A stretch of DNA of 64,000 nucleotides from Paraburkholderia translucens (GTDB lineage: Bacteria; Pseudomonadota; Gammaproteobacteria; Burkholderiales; Burkholderiaceae), in the NCBI RefSeq assembly GCF_020881035.1, contig NZ_JAJITC010000005.1, positions 1 to 64,000 on the forward strand. The letters run 5' to 3'. Under the pieces are notes generated by a model. It saw nothing but the letters and a program-made list of their open reading frames with translations, was not told the DNA's origin and made no database searches. How positions within the stretch are numbered: the first letter of the stretch is position 1; each line of letters starts with the position of its first letter. This document shows, piece after piece, positions 30,736 to 39,406 of this stretch. Made by a program: the position numbers and the translations under genes.

Positions 30736-30764
30736 ATGCAAATCCCGAATTCCGTCAATTGCAT
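30736..30764. promoter_or_regulatory. Second inverted repeat upstream of lysR
   Basis: ATGCAA and TTGCAT flank a 17-bp spacer, about 73 bp before the LysR start. It could be an autoregulatory LysR site. The rest of the 30496-30836 gap holds no gene I can support. Confidence 0.35.
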
Positions 30765-30836
30765 TGCCGAATTAATTATAAGAATCGCGCATGCAATGGC
30801 CTCTACAATGCGCTCACCACATCGATGAGATTTCGG

Positions 30837-31859
30837 ATGGAGTTGCATCAACTCGAAGCGTTTTCGGCGGTCATGTCGAGCGGTAGCATGACGGGCGCGG
30901 CGCGTTTGCTGAGCCGCTCGCAGCCAGCCGTGACGAGAGCGGTCCAGGACCTGGAACAGGAGATCGGCTACGCGCTCTTCGACCGCAAAGGGCCGCGCGT
31001 CACGCCGACGAGCCGCGCGTTTCTGCTCTATTCGGAAGTCGAGCGTTCGCTCGTCGGCCTCGATACGATTCGAGCCAGCGCACGCGCAATTGGCCGCGAC
31101 GAGCCGACACCGCTGCGCGTGGTGGCGACGCCTGCGCTCGCGGCGGCGCTCGCGCCGCGCGCCCTCGCGAAGCTGGCACGCGACCATCCGCCGGGACGCT
31201 CGCGCGTTGACACGCAACTGCGCAGCGTATCTGCTGAACAGGTCGCGCAGGCGTTGCTATCGCGCGCTGCCGACATAGGCATCGCTACGCTGCCGCTCGA
31301 CCATGCGGCACTCGACGTGCACTACATCATCGAGACACCCTGCGTGGCGGTACTGCATCGGGACCATCCGCTCGCGCGGCATGCCGTACTGCCACTCGCG
31401 TGTCTGGATGGGCAACCGGTCGCTACGCTCGGGAACCGTTACCGCTTGCGCAACCGCATCGACCGTGCATTCGATCAGGCGAGCCTCGCGCTTCACGTCG
31501 TGCTGGAAACCAACGCCTCGCTCAGCGCGATGATGGCGGCGCAAGAGAAGCTCGGCGTGGCCATCGTCGATCCGGTGACGGCATTCGGTATGCGCGTCGG
31601 CGACGTCGAAGTCAAAGCCCTCGACACGGCGATTCCCTTTCTCTACGGCGTCGTCACACTGTCGGGCAGGCTCCGCAGCACTGAGGTGGACGCCATGATC
31701 GAGACGCTCGCGCAAGTGTCGCACGAGCTGCTGCCAGGCGCGGTGCGTCACGCCGCGTCCCAACATGGCGCACTGGTCGCGCACGACCGCACGAGCGGCG
31801 CAGACAACTCAAGCGATACCGCTACGCTTCTTAACCGCGACCTCGGAGCCAAGGTATGA
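30837..31859 (+). CDS. LysR-family transcriptional regulator
   Basis: 340 residues. The N-terminal winged HTH is classic: MELHQLEAFSAVMSSGSMTGAARLLSRSQPAVTRAVQDLEQEIGYALFDR. The effector-binding domain follows (residues 90-300), then a variable tail. The ATG at 30837 is chosen because LysR proteins normally start this close to the HTH. Its stop overlaps the next gene's ATG by 4 bp, so it is co-translated with the FAD oxidoreductase and binding protein, and it is divergent from the Liv operon. It probably senses a sulfur metabolite or the imported compound and controls both sides. Confidence 0.93.
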   Translation: MELHQLEAFSAVMSSGSMTGAARLLSRSQPAVTRAVQDLEQEIGYALFDRKGPRVTPTSRAFLLYSEVERSLVGLDTIRASARAIGRDEPTPLRVVATPALAAALAPRALAKLARDHPPGRSRVDTQLRSVSAEQVAQALLSRAADIGIATLPLDHAALDVHYIIETPCVAVLHRDHPLARHAVLPLACLDGQPVATLGNRYRLRNRIDRAFDQASLALHVVLETNASLSAMMAAQEKLGVAIVDPVTAFGMRVGDVEVKALDTAIPFLYGVVTLSGRLRSTEVDAMIETLAQVSHELLPGAVRHAASQHGALVAHDRTSGADNSSDTATLLNRDLGAKV

Positions 31860-33346
31860 CCGCATCGCCCCATTGCGTGAGCGCTGATGGCCTGGCTGCG
31901 CTCGAAGCCCGGCTTCGCGAAGACCTCAGTTGGCTGGAGCTTCCCGCGCCCCCGTGGGTGCCCGCGCGAACCGTCGACGGGCAACGGGTGCTCGATGTGG
32001 CCATCATCGGCGCCGGGATGGCGGGGCTCACCGCGAGCGCCGAGTTGCGCTTCCTCGGCATCGACAACCAGCGACTCTTCGATCAGGCGCCCGTGGGCCG
32101 GGAAGGTCCGTGGATCACCTACGCGCGCATGCAGACATTGCGCTCGCCGAAGCAGTTGACTGGCCCGGCACTGCGTTTGCCCGCGCTCACGTTCCGCGCG
32201 TGGTACGAAGCGCAATTCGGCCGCGAGCAATGGGCGGCACTCTACAAGATTCCACGCACGCTGTGGATGGACTACCTGCGCTGGTATCGGCGCGTGCTCG
32301 ATCTACCGGTGCGCAACGACACGCGCGTCGAAAAACTGCGCACTCGCGGCGATGGCCTGATCGAACTGGACCTGCTCCACGCTGCCGCCGGACAGGACAG
32401 CGATCCGCGACGCGACACCATGCTGGCGCGGCATGTCGTCCTCGCCACCGGGCGCGCGGGACTTGGCGGTCCGTTCATTCCCGAAGTAGGACGCGCTCTG
32501 CCCGCGCACCTGCGCGCACACTCGTCCGATGCAATCGATTTCGCCGCGTTACGCGGCAAGCGCGTGGGGGTGGTCGGGGCCAGCGCGTCGGCGTTCGATA
32601 ATGCGGCGAGCGCATTGGAAGCGGGCGCCGCACACGTCGATCTGTTCGTGCGCCGCGATGCGCTACCCCGTATCAACAAGCTGACCGGCATCGGCAGCCC
32701 GGGTCTGGTGCACGGTTTCGCCCACCTCGATGACGTCTGGAAGTGGCGCTTTCTGCACTACTCGGCGCAAACCCAAACACCGCCGCCGCGCGATAGTGTG
32801 CTGCGGGTCGCGCAGTATCCAAACGCCCGCCTGCATCTGTCGAGTCCGCTCGAGAGCGTGGACCACGACGGCAATACCGTTCTGATCGATACGCCGAAAG
32901 GCCATTACGAGGTTGACTACCTGATCTTTGCGACCGGCTTTCACTCGGAAATTGACACGCGCGACGAATTCGCACTGATTGCGCCACACGTTCGCCGCTG
33001 GCGCGACCGCTTCGCCGCAGTCCCGGAGCTGCAGAACGAAGATCTGGCGAGCTCACCCGACCTGGACCGTAACTTCGCGTTCCAGGAACGGATTCCGGGC
33101 ACCTGTGCCGCCCTTTCGCGGATTCACTGCTTCAATCACGCGGCGAGCCTCACGCATGGCAAGGTCGCAGGCGACATTCCTGCGATCAGCGACGGCGCGC
33201 AACGCCTCGCGCGGGCGATCGCCGCCATGCTGTTTTACGCCGACCGCGAGGCGCACTTCGCGGCGCTGCAGGCCTTCGACACGGTCGAGCTCGCCGGCGA
33301 CGAATGGGCCGACGCCGACACGCGCGCCATGGACACTACTGCATGA
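31856..33346 (+). CDS. NAD(P)/FAD-dependent oxidoreductase, flavin monooxygenase-like (paralog 2)
   Basis: 496 residues, a paralog of the protein at 17730-19184. FAD motif VAIIGAGMAGLTASAEL near residue 45, the shared segment ARMQTLRSPKQLTGPALRLPALTFRAWYE, and the second nucleotide motif RVGVVGASASAFDNAASALE followed by DLFVRRDALPR. These fit an FMO-like enzyme using NAD(P)H and O2. It overlaps the LysR gene by 4 bp and precedes a periplasmic binding protein gene, so it likely acts on that protein's ligand. The chemistry (S-oxidation, N-oxidation or Baeyer-Villiger) is not decidable from sequence. Confidence 0.85.
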   Translation: MTASPHCVSADGLAALEARLREDLSWLELPAPPWVPARTVDGQRVLDVAIIGAGMAGLTASAELRFLGIDNQRLFDQAPVGREGPWITYARMQTLRSPKQLTGPALRLPALTFRAWYEAQFGREQWAALYKIPRTLWMDYLRWYRRVLDLPVRNDTRVEKLRTRGDGLIELDLLHAAAGQDSDPRRDTMLARHVVLATGRAGLGGPFIPEVGRALPAHLRAHSSDAIDFAALRGKRVGVVGASASAFDNAASALEAGAAHVDLFVRRDALPRINKLTGIGSPGLVHGFAHLDDVWKWRFLHYSAQTQTPPPRDSVLRVAQYPNARLHLSSPLESVDHDGNTVLIDTPKGHYEVDYLIFATGFHSEIDTRDEFALIAPHVRRWRDRFAAVPELQNEDLASSPDLDRNFAFQERIPGTCAALSRIHCFNHAASLTHGKVAGDIPAISDGAQRLARAIAAMLFYADREAHFAALQAFDTVELAGDEWADADTRAMDTTA

Positions 33347-33470
33347 TGTTTTTTGACGGCGCGGGGCAACTCTGTCGATAGACGAATATGGATATGCCAA
33401 TCGCTTGGTTGCCGCTCGAACCAATGCGTTGGAGACTCGCAGTCCCAATCTTTTGATGGAGAACTCACTC

Positions 33471-34646
33471 ATGTCTGCGTGGCCTTCTTCGACGCTGCTC
33501 CAGCGGCTCTTCATGGTTGCCGGCGCGGCGCTCGCGCTGTCCGTTTTCGGGGTGTCATCCGCTGCGAGCCCCAGCGACGAGCCGGTCTTCTTCGGAGTAA
33601 GCGGACCGTTGACCGGTCCGAACGCGCAATATGGCGCTCAATGGAAAGCCGGCTTCGACCTCGCGCTCGAGCAGATCAACAGTCAGGGCGGCATCAACGG
33701 CCATCCTCTGCAATATGTGTTCGAAGACAGCCAGAGCGATCCGCGCCAGGCCGTCGCCATTGCGCAGAAATTCGTCGACGACAAGCGCATTCTGATCGAG
33801 CTGGGTGACTTTTCGAGTCCGGCCTCGATGGCGGCCTCGCCGATCTATCAGCGCGCCGGGCTGGTGCAGTTGGGCTTTACCAACTCGCATCCCGACTTCA
33901 CCAAAGGCGGCGACTTCATCTGGAGTCCGTCCGTGAGCCAGGCGGACGCTCAGCCGCTGCTCGCGGATCTGGCCGTCAAACAAGGCTTCAAACACCTCGC
34001 CGTCCTGTTCCAGAACACCGACTGGGGCCGCGCCAGCAAGGACGTCTTCGTGAAGGCTGCGGCCGCGCGCGGCGCGCAGGTCGTCGCCGCCGAAGGCTAT
34101 CAGCCCACCGACAAAGATTTTCGGGCGACGCTTTTGCGCGTGCGCGATGCCAAACCCGACGCACTGGTGCTGATTTCGTATTATTCGGATGGCGCGCAGA
34201 TCGTCCGCCAGGCGCGCACGGGCGGTATCACGCTGCCGATTGTCGCCGCCAGTTCGGTTTACTCGCCCAAATTCATGGAGCTGGGTGGCGACGCGGTAAA
34301 TGGAGTCACGACCAACACGAGCTTCTTTCCTGGCGACCCGAATCCCGAAGTCCAGCGTTTCGTGCGTGCGTTCGAAGCAAAGTATCACCATCAGCCAGAC
34401 GCGTTCAATGCGTTCGCCTATGACGCCACCATTATCGCCGCGTACGCGCTGCGCACCGGTGGACTCGATCGACGCGGCGTTCGCGATGCGCTGCCGAAGC
34501 TGCATGACGTGCCGAGCGTGGTCTTCGACAAAGCGACGTTCGACCCGAACACGCGCCGCGTGATCGGTGTGAAGAGCGTCAATCTCGTCGTCGAGAACGG
34601 TCAGTGGGCGCTGCTGGGCAGCAAGCCTGCGCTGGCGGCGAAATGA
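33471..34646 (+). CDS. Liv-type ABC substrate-binding protein (paralog 2)
   Basis: 391 residues with a signal peptide ending VSSAAS. The mature protein has VSGPLTGPNAQYGAQWKAGFD and DFTKGGDFIW. It is highly similar across its length to the protein at 29317-30495. GATGGAG precedes the ATG at 33471. No permease or ATPase gene follows, so it probably shares the Liv transporter encoded divergently at 25775-29276. Two receptors feeding one transporter would broaden ligand range. Confidence 0.9.
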   Translation: MSAWPSSTLLQRLFMVAGAALALSVFGVSSAASPSDEPVFFGVSGPLTGPNAQYGAQWKAGFDLALEQINSQGGINGHPLQYVFEDSQSDPRQAVAIAQKFVDDKRILIELGDFSSPASMAASPIYQRAGLVQLGFTNSHPDFTKGGDFIWSPSVSQADAQPLLADLAVKQGFKHLAVLFQNTDWGRASKDVFVKAAAARGAQVVAAEGYQPTDKDFRATLLRVRDAKPDALVLISYYSDGAQIVRQARTGGITLPIVAASSVYSPKFMELGGDAVNGVTTNTSFFPGDPNPEVQRFVRAFEAKYHHQPDAFNAFAYDATIIAAYALRTGGLDRRGVRDALPKLHDVPSVVFDKATFDPNTRRVIGVKSVNLVVENGQWALLGSKPALAAK

Positions 34647-34687
34647 AACGTGCGGCACGCTAGCCGACGTCTGGCTGCGCGCACAGG

Positions 34688-34708
34688 AAGACCGCGCGAG
34701 GCGGTCTT
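34688..34708. terminator. Hairpin between convergent genes
   Basis: AAGACCGC and GCGGTCTT form an 8-bp perfect stem with a 5-nt loop, in the 82-bp gap between the convergent binding protein and monooxygenase genes. It probably acts as a bidirectional terminator, although the T run is short. Confidence 0.55.
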
Positions 34709-34728
34709 GCGTCAATGACCGTGCACTG

Positions 34729-36084
34729 TCATTGCGTCACCGCTTCGCGCTGATAGCGCGGCACTGGCCGCCGTAAGCCGAGGTTCTCGCGCAGCGTGCG
34801 GCCTTCGTATTCGCTGCGAAAGAGCCCGCGCCGCCGCAGCTCGGGCAGCACGAGCCGGATGAAGTCATCGAGGCTATTGGGTAGCAGCGCGGGCATCACG
34901 TTGTAGCCATCCGCGCCGTAGTGTACGAAGCGCTCTTCCAGCGCGTCGGCAATCTGCGCGGGAGTGCCGACCAGCTGCCAGTGTCCGCGTGCGCCGGCGA
35001 CACGCAGATACAGTTCGCGGATCGTCAGGTTTTCGCGCCGTGCCAGTTCGAGCGTGAGCGACTGCCGGCTCTTGCTCGCGTTGGTCTCGGGAAGCTCCGG
35101 AATCGGGCCGTCGAGCGGGTAGCCCGACAGGTCGAAGCCACCCGTCAGCGTGGACACCAGCGCAAGTCCCACGGTGGGGTCGATCAAGGCCTGAAGCTCC
35201 TCGAACTTTTCCTGCGCCTCGGCTTGCGTCGCGCCGACGATCGGCATCACGCCGGGCATGATCTTGAGGTCCTCCGGCTCGCGGCCGTATTGCGCCATCC
35301 GGCCTTTGACGTCCGCGTAAAACGCGACCGCGTCGGTGAGTGTCTGTTGCGCCGTGAAGATGACCTCCGCAGTACGTGCCGCCAGCGCCCTGCCCGCTTC
35401 CGACGAGCCCGCCTGAACCACGACGGGCCGGCCCTGCGGCGAGCGTTCGACATTGAGCGGACCACGCACCTTGAAGAATTCGCCGCGATGATCGAGCACA
35501 TGGCGTTTCGCGGGATCGAAGTAACGGCCTGCCGCCTTGTCGCGCACGAATGCGTCTTCATCCCAGCTGTCCCACAGTCCCTCCACCACTTCGGCGAATT
35601 CGACCGCGCGCTCATAGCGCCGCGCATGCGCGAGATGCTCGTCGAAGTTGAAGTTCTTCGCCTCGTGCGCGCTCGACGACGTCACGAGATTCCATCCGGC
35701 TCGCCCGCCGCTGATGTGATCGAGTGAGGCGAATTTGCGCGCGATGTGATACGGCTCGTTGAACGTCGTCGAAGCGGTGCCGACCAGACCGATCTTTTCG
35801 GTCACGGCCGCTAGCGCCGACAGCAACGTGAGCGGCTCGAACTGCGCGACATAGCTGTGCGCAGTGCGGCTGAGAAACTCGACGTTGTCGCCGCGCGTTC
35901 CAGAGCCATCGGCGAGAAAGATCAGGTCGAACTTCGCCGACTCCGCGGCCTGTGCAAGCTGCACATAGTGACGAAAGTCGCGCCCCGCATCAGCGGGCGA
36001 ATCCGGGTGGCGCCATGCCGCGATGTGATGTCCCGTTGGATACAGAAAAGCGCCGAGGCGCAGATGTCCTTTACGTTGGCTCAT
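34729..36084 (-). CDS. NtaA/SnaA/DszA-family FMN-dependent monooxygenase (1)
   Basis: 451 residues, the normal family length. Luciferase-like TIM barrel with the segments LGAFLYPTGHHIAAWR, KFDLIFLADG, EPYHIARKFASLDHISGGRAGWNLVTSS and VVQAGSSEAGRALAA, typical of two-component flavin monooxygenases that use FMNH2 from a partner reductase. Relatives cleave C-S or C-N bonds in sulfones, nitrilotriacetate or alkanesulfonates. It is the last gene of the sfnB-led operon, 42 bp after a second copy. No flavin reductase gene is in the window. Confidence 0.92.
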   Translation of the reverse strand: MSQRKGHLRLGAFLYPTGHHIAAWRHPDSPADAGRDFRHYVQLAQAAESAKFDLIFLADGSGTRGDNVEFLSRTAHSYVAQFEPLTLLSALAAVTEKIGLVGTASTTFNEPYHIARKFASLDHISGGRAGWNLVTSSSAHEAKNFNFDEHLAHARRYERAVEFAEVVEGLWDSWDEDAFVRDKAAGRYFDPAKRHVLDHRGEFFKVRGPLNVERSPQGRPVVVQAGSSEAGRALAARTAEVIFTAQQTLTDAVAFYADVKGRMAQYGREPEDLKIMPGVMPIVGATQAEAQEKFEELQALIDPTVGLALVSTLTGGFDLSGYPLDGPIPELPETNASKSRQSLTLELARRENLTIRELYLRVAGARGHWQLVGTPAQIADALEERFVHYGADGYNVMPALLPNSLDDFIRLVLPELRRRGLFRSEYEGRTLRENLGLRRPVPRYQREAVTQ

Positions 36085-36126
36085 GGTGTGCGCGAGTCGT
36101 AGTTGAGGTAGATGATCGCTGCCGTT

Positions 36127-37476
36127 CTATGCGCTCTTTCGCCACAACTGTGCGTTGTCGGGGCGCGCAAGCCCGAGATGGTCGCGCAGCGTCGCGCCTT
36201 CATAGGCGGTGCGAAAGATGCCGCGCTTCTGAAGGATCGGCACCACGCCATCGACGAAATCGATCAGGCCGCCGGGCAGCACGTCGGGCATGAGATTGAA
36301 GCCATCGGCCGCGCCACCGTTGAACCACTGTGTGATGTCGTCGGCGATCTGCTCGGGCGTGCCGACGATCACCCGGTGACCAGTGCCACCCGCGAGCGAA
36401 CGGATCAGCTCGCGCACCGTCTGTCCGTGACGGCGCGCATGCGCGATAGTCGCGTGAAAAAACGTGTGATTACCGTTGCCGCGGCCAGGCAACGCGAGGT
36501 CATCGGGCAAGTGTGCGTCGAGTTTCAGGCGGTCAACGTCGATGCCCAGTGTGCCTGCCAGACGGTTCAGGCTATAGCGCCACGGGATCTGGTCCACGAG
36601 TTCGTCACGGCGCCGCAATGCGTCCGCCTCAGTCGCGCCGATGATGGTCGTGAGACCGGCCAGCACCTTCACCGCGGGCCGGCCATAAGCGGCCGCCCGC
36701 TCGTTCAGATCGCGCCGGTAGGCCGCCGATTCCTCGAACGACTGGGAAGCGGAAAAGACCGCCTCCGCGTGACGCGCTGCGAGTTCGCGGCCATCGGCCG
36801 ATGCGCCCGCCTGCACCAGCACGGGATGCCCCTGCGGCGAGCGCGGCAGGTTGAGTGGGCCGTGGACCGCGAAGTGGCGGCCGCGATGCGCGACGGGATG
36901 CACCTTGTCGACGTCGACAAAACGGCCGCCGGTCTTGTCGCCGACGAATGCATCGTCTTCCCAGCTGTCCCACAGTGCCTTGACGATTTCCGTGAACTCC
37001 GCGGCGCGGTCATACCGCTGCGCGTGGTCCGGTACAGAGCCATGGCCGAAATTGCGCGCGGACGGCAGATCGGCTGTCGTGACGACGTTCCAGCCAGCGC
37101 GTCCGTTGCTGACGTGATCGAGCGTCGCAAAGCGCCGCGCAATGTTGTACGGCTCGTTATAGCTCGTCGATGCCGTGCCGATCACGCCGATGTGCGTCGT
37201 GGCCGCCGCGATGCTGGCGAGCAGCACGGTCGGTTCGAGCGCCGTGATGGGCCGGAAGTCGATCTGATCGACGATCGCCGCATTGTCGGCCAGAAAGACC
37301 GCGTCGAGCTTGCCAGCCTCGGCGATCTGCGCGACGCGCACGTAGTGATTCACATCGATGAACGCGCGCGGGTCCGCATCGTCACGTCGCCATGCCGAAG
37401 GCACGAAGCCCGAGTGCAGGATATTGACGTTCAGATGCAGGCGGCGTGGCACGCGGTGCGCCGGATTGCGGCTCAT
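36127..37476 (-). CDS. NtaA/SnaA/DszA-family FMN-dependent monooxygenase (2)
   Basis: 449 residues. It starts MSRNPAHRVPRRLHLNVNILHSGFVPSAWRR and contains KLDAVFLADNAAI, EPYNIARRFATLDHVSNGRAGWNVVTT and VLVQAGASADGRELAARHAE, the family's flavin and phosphate-binding signatures. It is more divergent than the copies at 34729 and 43166, so probably acts on a different sulfur compound. It lies 45 bp after the DUF3088 gene and 42 bp before copy 1 in the same operon. Relies on an external FMN reductase. Confidence 0.92.
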   Translation of the reverse strand: MSRNPAHRVPRRLHLNVNILHSGFVPSAWRRDDADPRAFIDVNHYVRVAQIAEAGKLDAVFLADNAAIVDQIDFRPITALEPTVLLASIAAATTHIGVIGTASTSYNEPYNIARRFATLDHVSNGRAGWNVVTTADLPSARNFGHGSVPDHAQRYDRAAEFTEIVKALWDSWEDDAFVGDKTGGRFVDVDKVHPVAHRGRHFAVHGPLNLPRSPQGHPVLVQAGASADGRELAARHAEAVFSASQSFEESAAYRRDLNERAAAYGRPAVKVLAGLTTIIGATEADALRRRDELVDQIPWRYSLNRLAGTLGIDVDRLKLDAHLPDDLALPGRGNGNHTFFHATIAHARRHGQTVRELIRSLAGGTGHRVIVGTPEQIADDITQWFNGGAADGFNLMPDVLPGGLIDFVDGVVPILQKRGIFRTAYEGATLRDHLGLARPDNAQLWRKSA

Positions 37477-37521
37477 CGGAATTCTCCTTTGATGATCGGG
37501 TCGCCTTCGTGCGTTCGGGGG

Positions 37522-37866
37522 TCAATGAACTTTCGGGAAACCATGACGCGCGGCGAGCAGTTCGAGAATGCGGCGCGGATCGGTGACAAAGCGCCGCTCG
37601 CCCAGCGTCTGCGCATCGGCGGGCACGGGATGTTCGTCACCGAGCACGAGCACGGGCAGGCTTTGATGCTCGGCATCGAGCACCTCGACGACCGCCTTGC
37701 GTGGCCGCTCGAACGGGACGCGCTTCACGTCCAGTCTGGCGACGCGCGGCGGGTCGCTGGCAAGCAGCCCTTCGATAGGCGCGCCATCGGGACAGATGAA
37801 ACGTTCGCCCGGATAGCGGGGATCGGTGAATCCGGGTTCCAGCAGTAGAAGAAGATCGCGGCTCAT
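37522..37866 (-). CDS. DUF3088 family protein
   Basis: 114 residues. It starts MSRDLLLLLEPGFTDPRYPGERFICPDG, typical of DUF3088 proteins, and includes PDGAPIEGLLASDP and LPVLVLGDEHP. It lacks a signal peptide or membrane segment, so is cytoplasmic. Function unknown; the fold may be thioredoxin-like, given the CPDG segment, but only one Cys is present. The ATG at 37866 matches the family start. It sits between an SfnB-type flavoprotein and two FMN monooxygenases in one minus-strand run, which suggests a helper role in organosulfur breakdown. Confidence 0.8.
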   Translation of the reverse strand: MSRDLLLLLEPGFTDPRYPGERFICPDGAPIEGLLASDPPRVARLDVKRVPFERPRKAVVEVLDAEHQSLPVLVLGDEHPVPADAQTLGERRFVTDPRRILELLAARHGFPKVH

Positions 37867-37936
37867 GGCAGGTCGCTCCTTGTCATTGTGAAGCGGTCGA
37901 ATGTCGTGTGAATACCCGGGAACGTGTGAGAAATGG

Positions 37937-39160
37937 CTAGAAAACACGGCCTTCCGTGAGATGCGTCGTGACGCCATTGAGCGTGTAGTCGCCGATCACA
38001 CGCGCCTTGTGCAGCAGCGGGTTGTGACTGAAAATGGTGCGCAGATTGCGCCAGTGACGGTCGAAGTTGTGCGCGCGCGAGGTCGCCGACGCGCCGCCTG
38101 CTTCGAACATCCGCTCGGCGGCATAGAGCGCGAGCTTGCTGACGATCAGCTGCGTGCGGGCCGTTGCCAGCGCACCTTCCAGCACGAGCGCTTCCGCATC
38201 GGCAGCACTCAGACGGATCGCCCGCGACGAGCGCTCCAGCACGCGCGCGTTCTCGCGCACGAGCGCATCCACTGCGTGGCTGTGCGCCGTGAGATCGCCG
38301 ATGACCTGCTGGATAAACGCGTCTTCCCGGGCGGACGGCGCGGGGCTATGCAGCACGGGGCGGCCATGCCGCAGCACAAAGTGCTTCGCATCCGCGACGA
38401 CGTTGCGCACGATGCCCGCTCCCACCGCCACCAGATGCAGCTGCCGCAGCGCGCCGCCGTGACGGCCGGCAAGCGTCGTCTGCACGCGCGGCGTCACTTC
38501 GTCGGCGCGCACGAGCAGGTTGTCGAATTCGAGGCTGCCGCTGGCCGTCATGCGCTGCCCCATACCGTCCCAGTCGTCCAGCACGCGAAAACCTTCACGC
38601 TTCACGGGCACGATGGCGGCGACCGCGTTGCCGTCCTCATCCTGCAGATTCAGGCGTGCATAGTCCGCGAACGCCGTGCCCGTGGCGTAGTATTTGCGGC
38701 CGCTCAGCCGGTAATGCTCGCCGTCGCGGCGCAATCGCGTGGTGATTTCACCTGGCCGCGAAGTACCGAGTTCCGTCGATGCGCCACCGAAAATCGCGCC
38801 ATCGATGACGCGCTGAATCTGGATTTCGTTGAATGGCGTGCGTGGCGACAGCAGCAACGTCTCCGTCTGGTCGTAGTGAATGCGCAGCGCGTGTGCGACG
38901 TTGCTGTCTTCAGCGGCGAGCGTTGCGATGACATGAAACTCGTCTTCGAGCGTGCCGCCGAGGCCGCCCCACTCGACGGGCAAGCGCAATCGCCCGAGGC
39001 CCGATTGCCGAAAGAGCGCGAAGCCGTCAAACGGGAGCTCGCGGCGCGCCTCGCGCGATGCCGCGCCTTCCCCAATGGCTTTCGCTAGCGCGGGCAACTC
39101 ATCGAGTACGGTCTGTAGCCGTTGGCGCGCGGCAGGGTTCCCCAGATCGTGTGCGGACAT
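37937..39160 (-). CDS. SfnB/DszC-type flavin-dependent oxygenase (acyl-CoA dehydrogenase fold)
   Basis: 407 residues. The acyl-CoA dehydrogenase fold is visible in GLGRLRLPVEWGGLGGT, VAHALRIHYDQTETLL and LSGRKYYATGTAFADYARL, and the C-terminal four-helix part ends with HNPLLHKARVIGDYTLNG. That last segment is typical of the SfnB/DszC group, which use reduced flavin and O2 rather than CoA. Relatives S-oxygenate dimethylsulfone-related or thiophenic sulfur compounds. It leads an operon with DUF3088 and two DszA-like enzymes, and a conserved promoter element lies 70-130 bp upstream. Confidence 0.9.
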   Translation of the reverse strand: MSAHDLGNPAARQRLQTVLDELPALAKAIGEGAASREARRELPFDGFALFRQSGLGRLRLPVEWGGLGGTLEDEFHVIATLAAEDSNVAHALRIHYDQTETLLLSPRTPFNEIQIQRVIDGAIFGGASTELGTSRPGEITTRLRRDGEHYRLSGRKYYATGTAFADYARLNLQDEDGNAVAAIVPVKREGFRVLDDWDGMGQRMTASGSLEFDNLLVRADEVTPRVQTTLAGRHGGALRQLHLVAVGAGIVRNVVADAKHFVLRHGRPVLHSPAPSAREDAFIQQVIGDLTAHSHAVDALVRENARVLERSSRAIRLSAADAEALVLEGALATARTQLIVSKLALYAAERMFEAGGASATSRAHNFDRHWRNLRTIFSHNPLLHKARVIGDYTLNGVTTHLTEGRVF

Positions 39161-39231
39161 TCATTGTTCCTCTTGCTGGACATTTGGACCGGCATACCGG
39201 TGGCGGAAGTCGGAGCTGATCGACAACGAGC

Positions 39232-39288
39232 CAGTATAGGGATGCACCGTCGTTCAGATAACAACCGATTCGCGCTTACGTTATTCGC
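39232..39288 (-). promoter_or_regulatory. 57-bp conserved promoter element, copy B (sfnB operon)
   Basis: Shares 48 of 57 positions with the element at 47505-47561. On the minus strand it contains TATACT (39233-39238), a 17-bp spacer and a poor -35 box TTATCT (39256-39261). Upstream of that lies an ATAAC...GTTAT inverted arm pair. A weak -35 with a nearby inverted repeat is the usual design of a LysR-activated (CysB/SsuR-like) promoter. Confidence 0.7.
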
Positions 39289-39310
39289 TCAGATGCTTTG
39301 CCACTGCCGC

Positions 39311-39341
39311 GCATATCCATAGCTGCAATGCTTCCTTGTCC
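39311..39341 (+). promoter_or_regulatory. Conserved promoter-region element, copy 2
   Basis: CATATCCATAGC followed by AAT-x-CTT-x-CTTGT, matching 24810-24840 in front of the VOC gene. It lies on the + strand 65-95 bp before the sulfonate-binding protein gene and next to the divergent copy B element. Confidence 0.45.
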
Positions 39342-39406
39342 TTAGAAAGAACGTCGTCAAGAATGAGTGTTCCTCGGCACCGCCGCGCTGCGCATCCTCT
39401 CGATCA

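Noticed and set aside
36112..37848. Long + strand ORF across the DszA-type and DUF3088 genes
   Set aside because: It spans two real minus-strand genes and the gap between them; composition is shadow-like.
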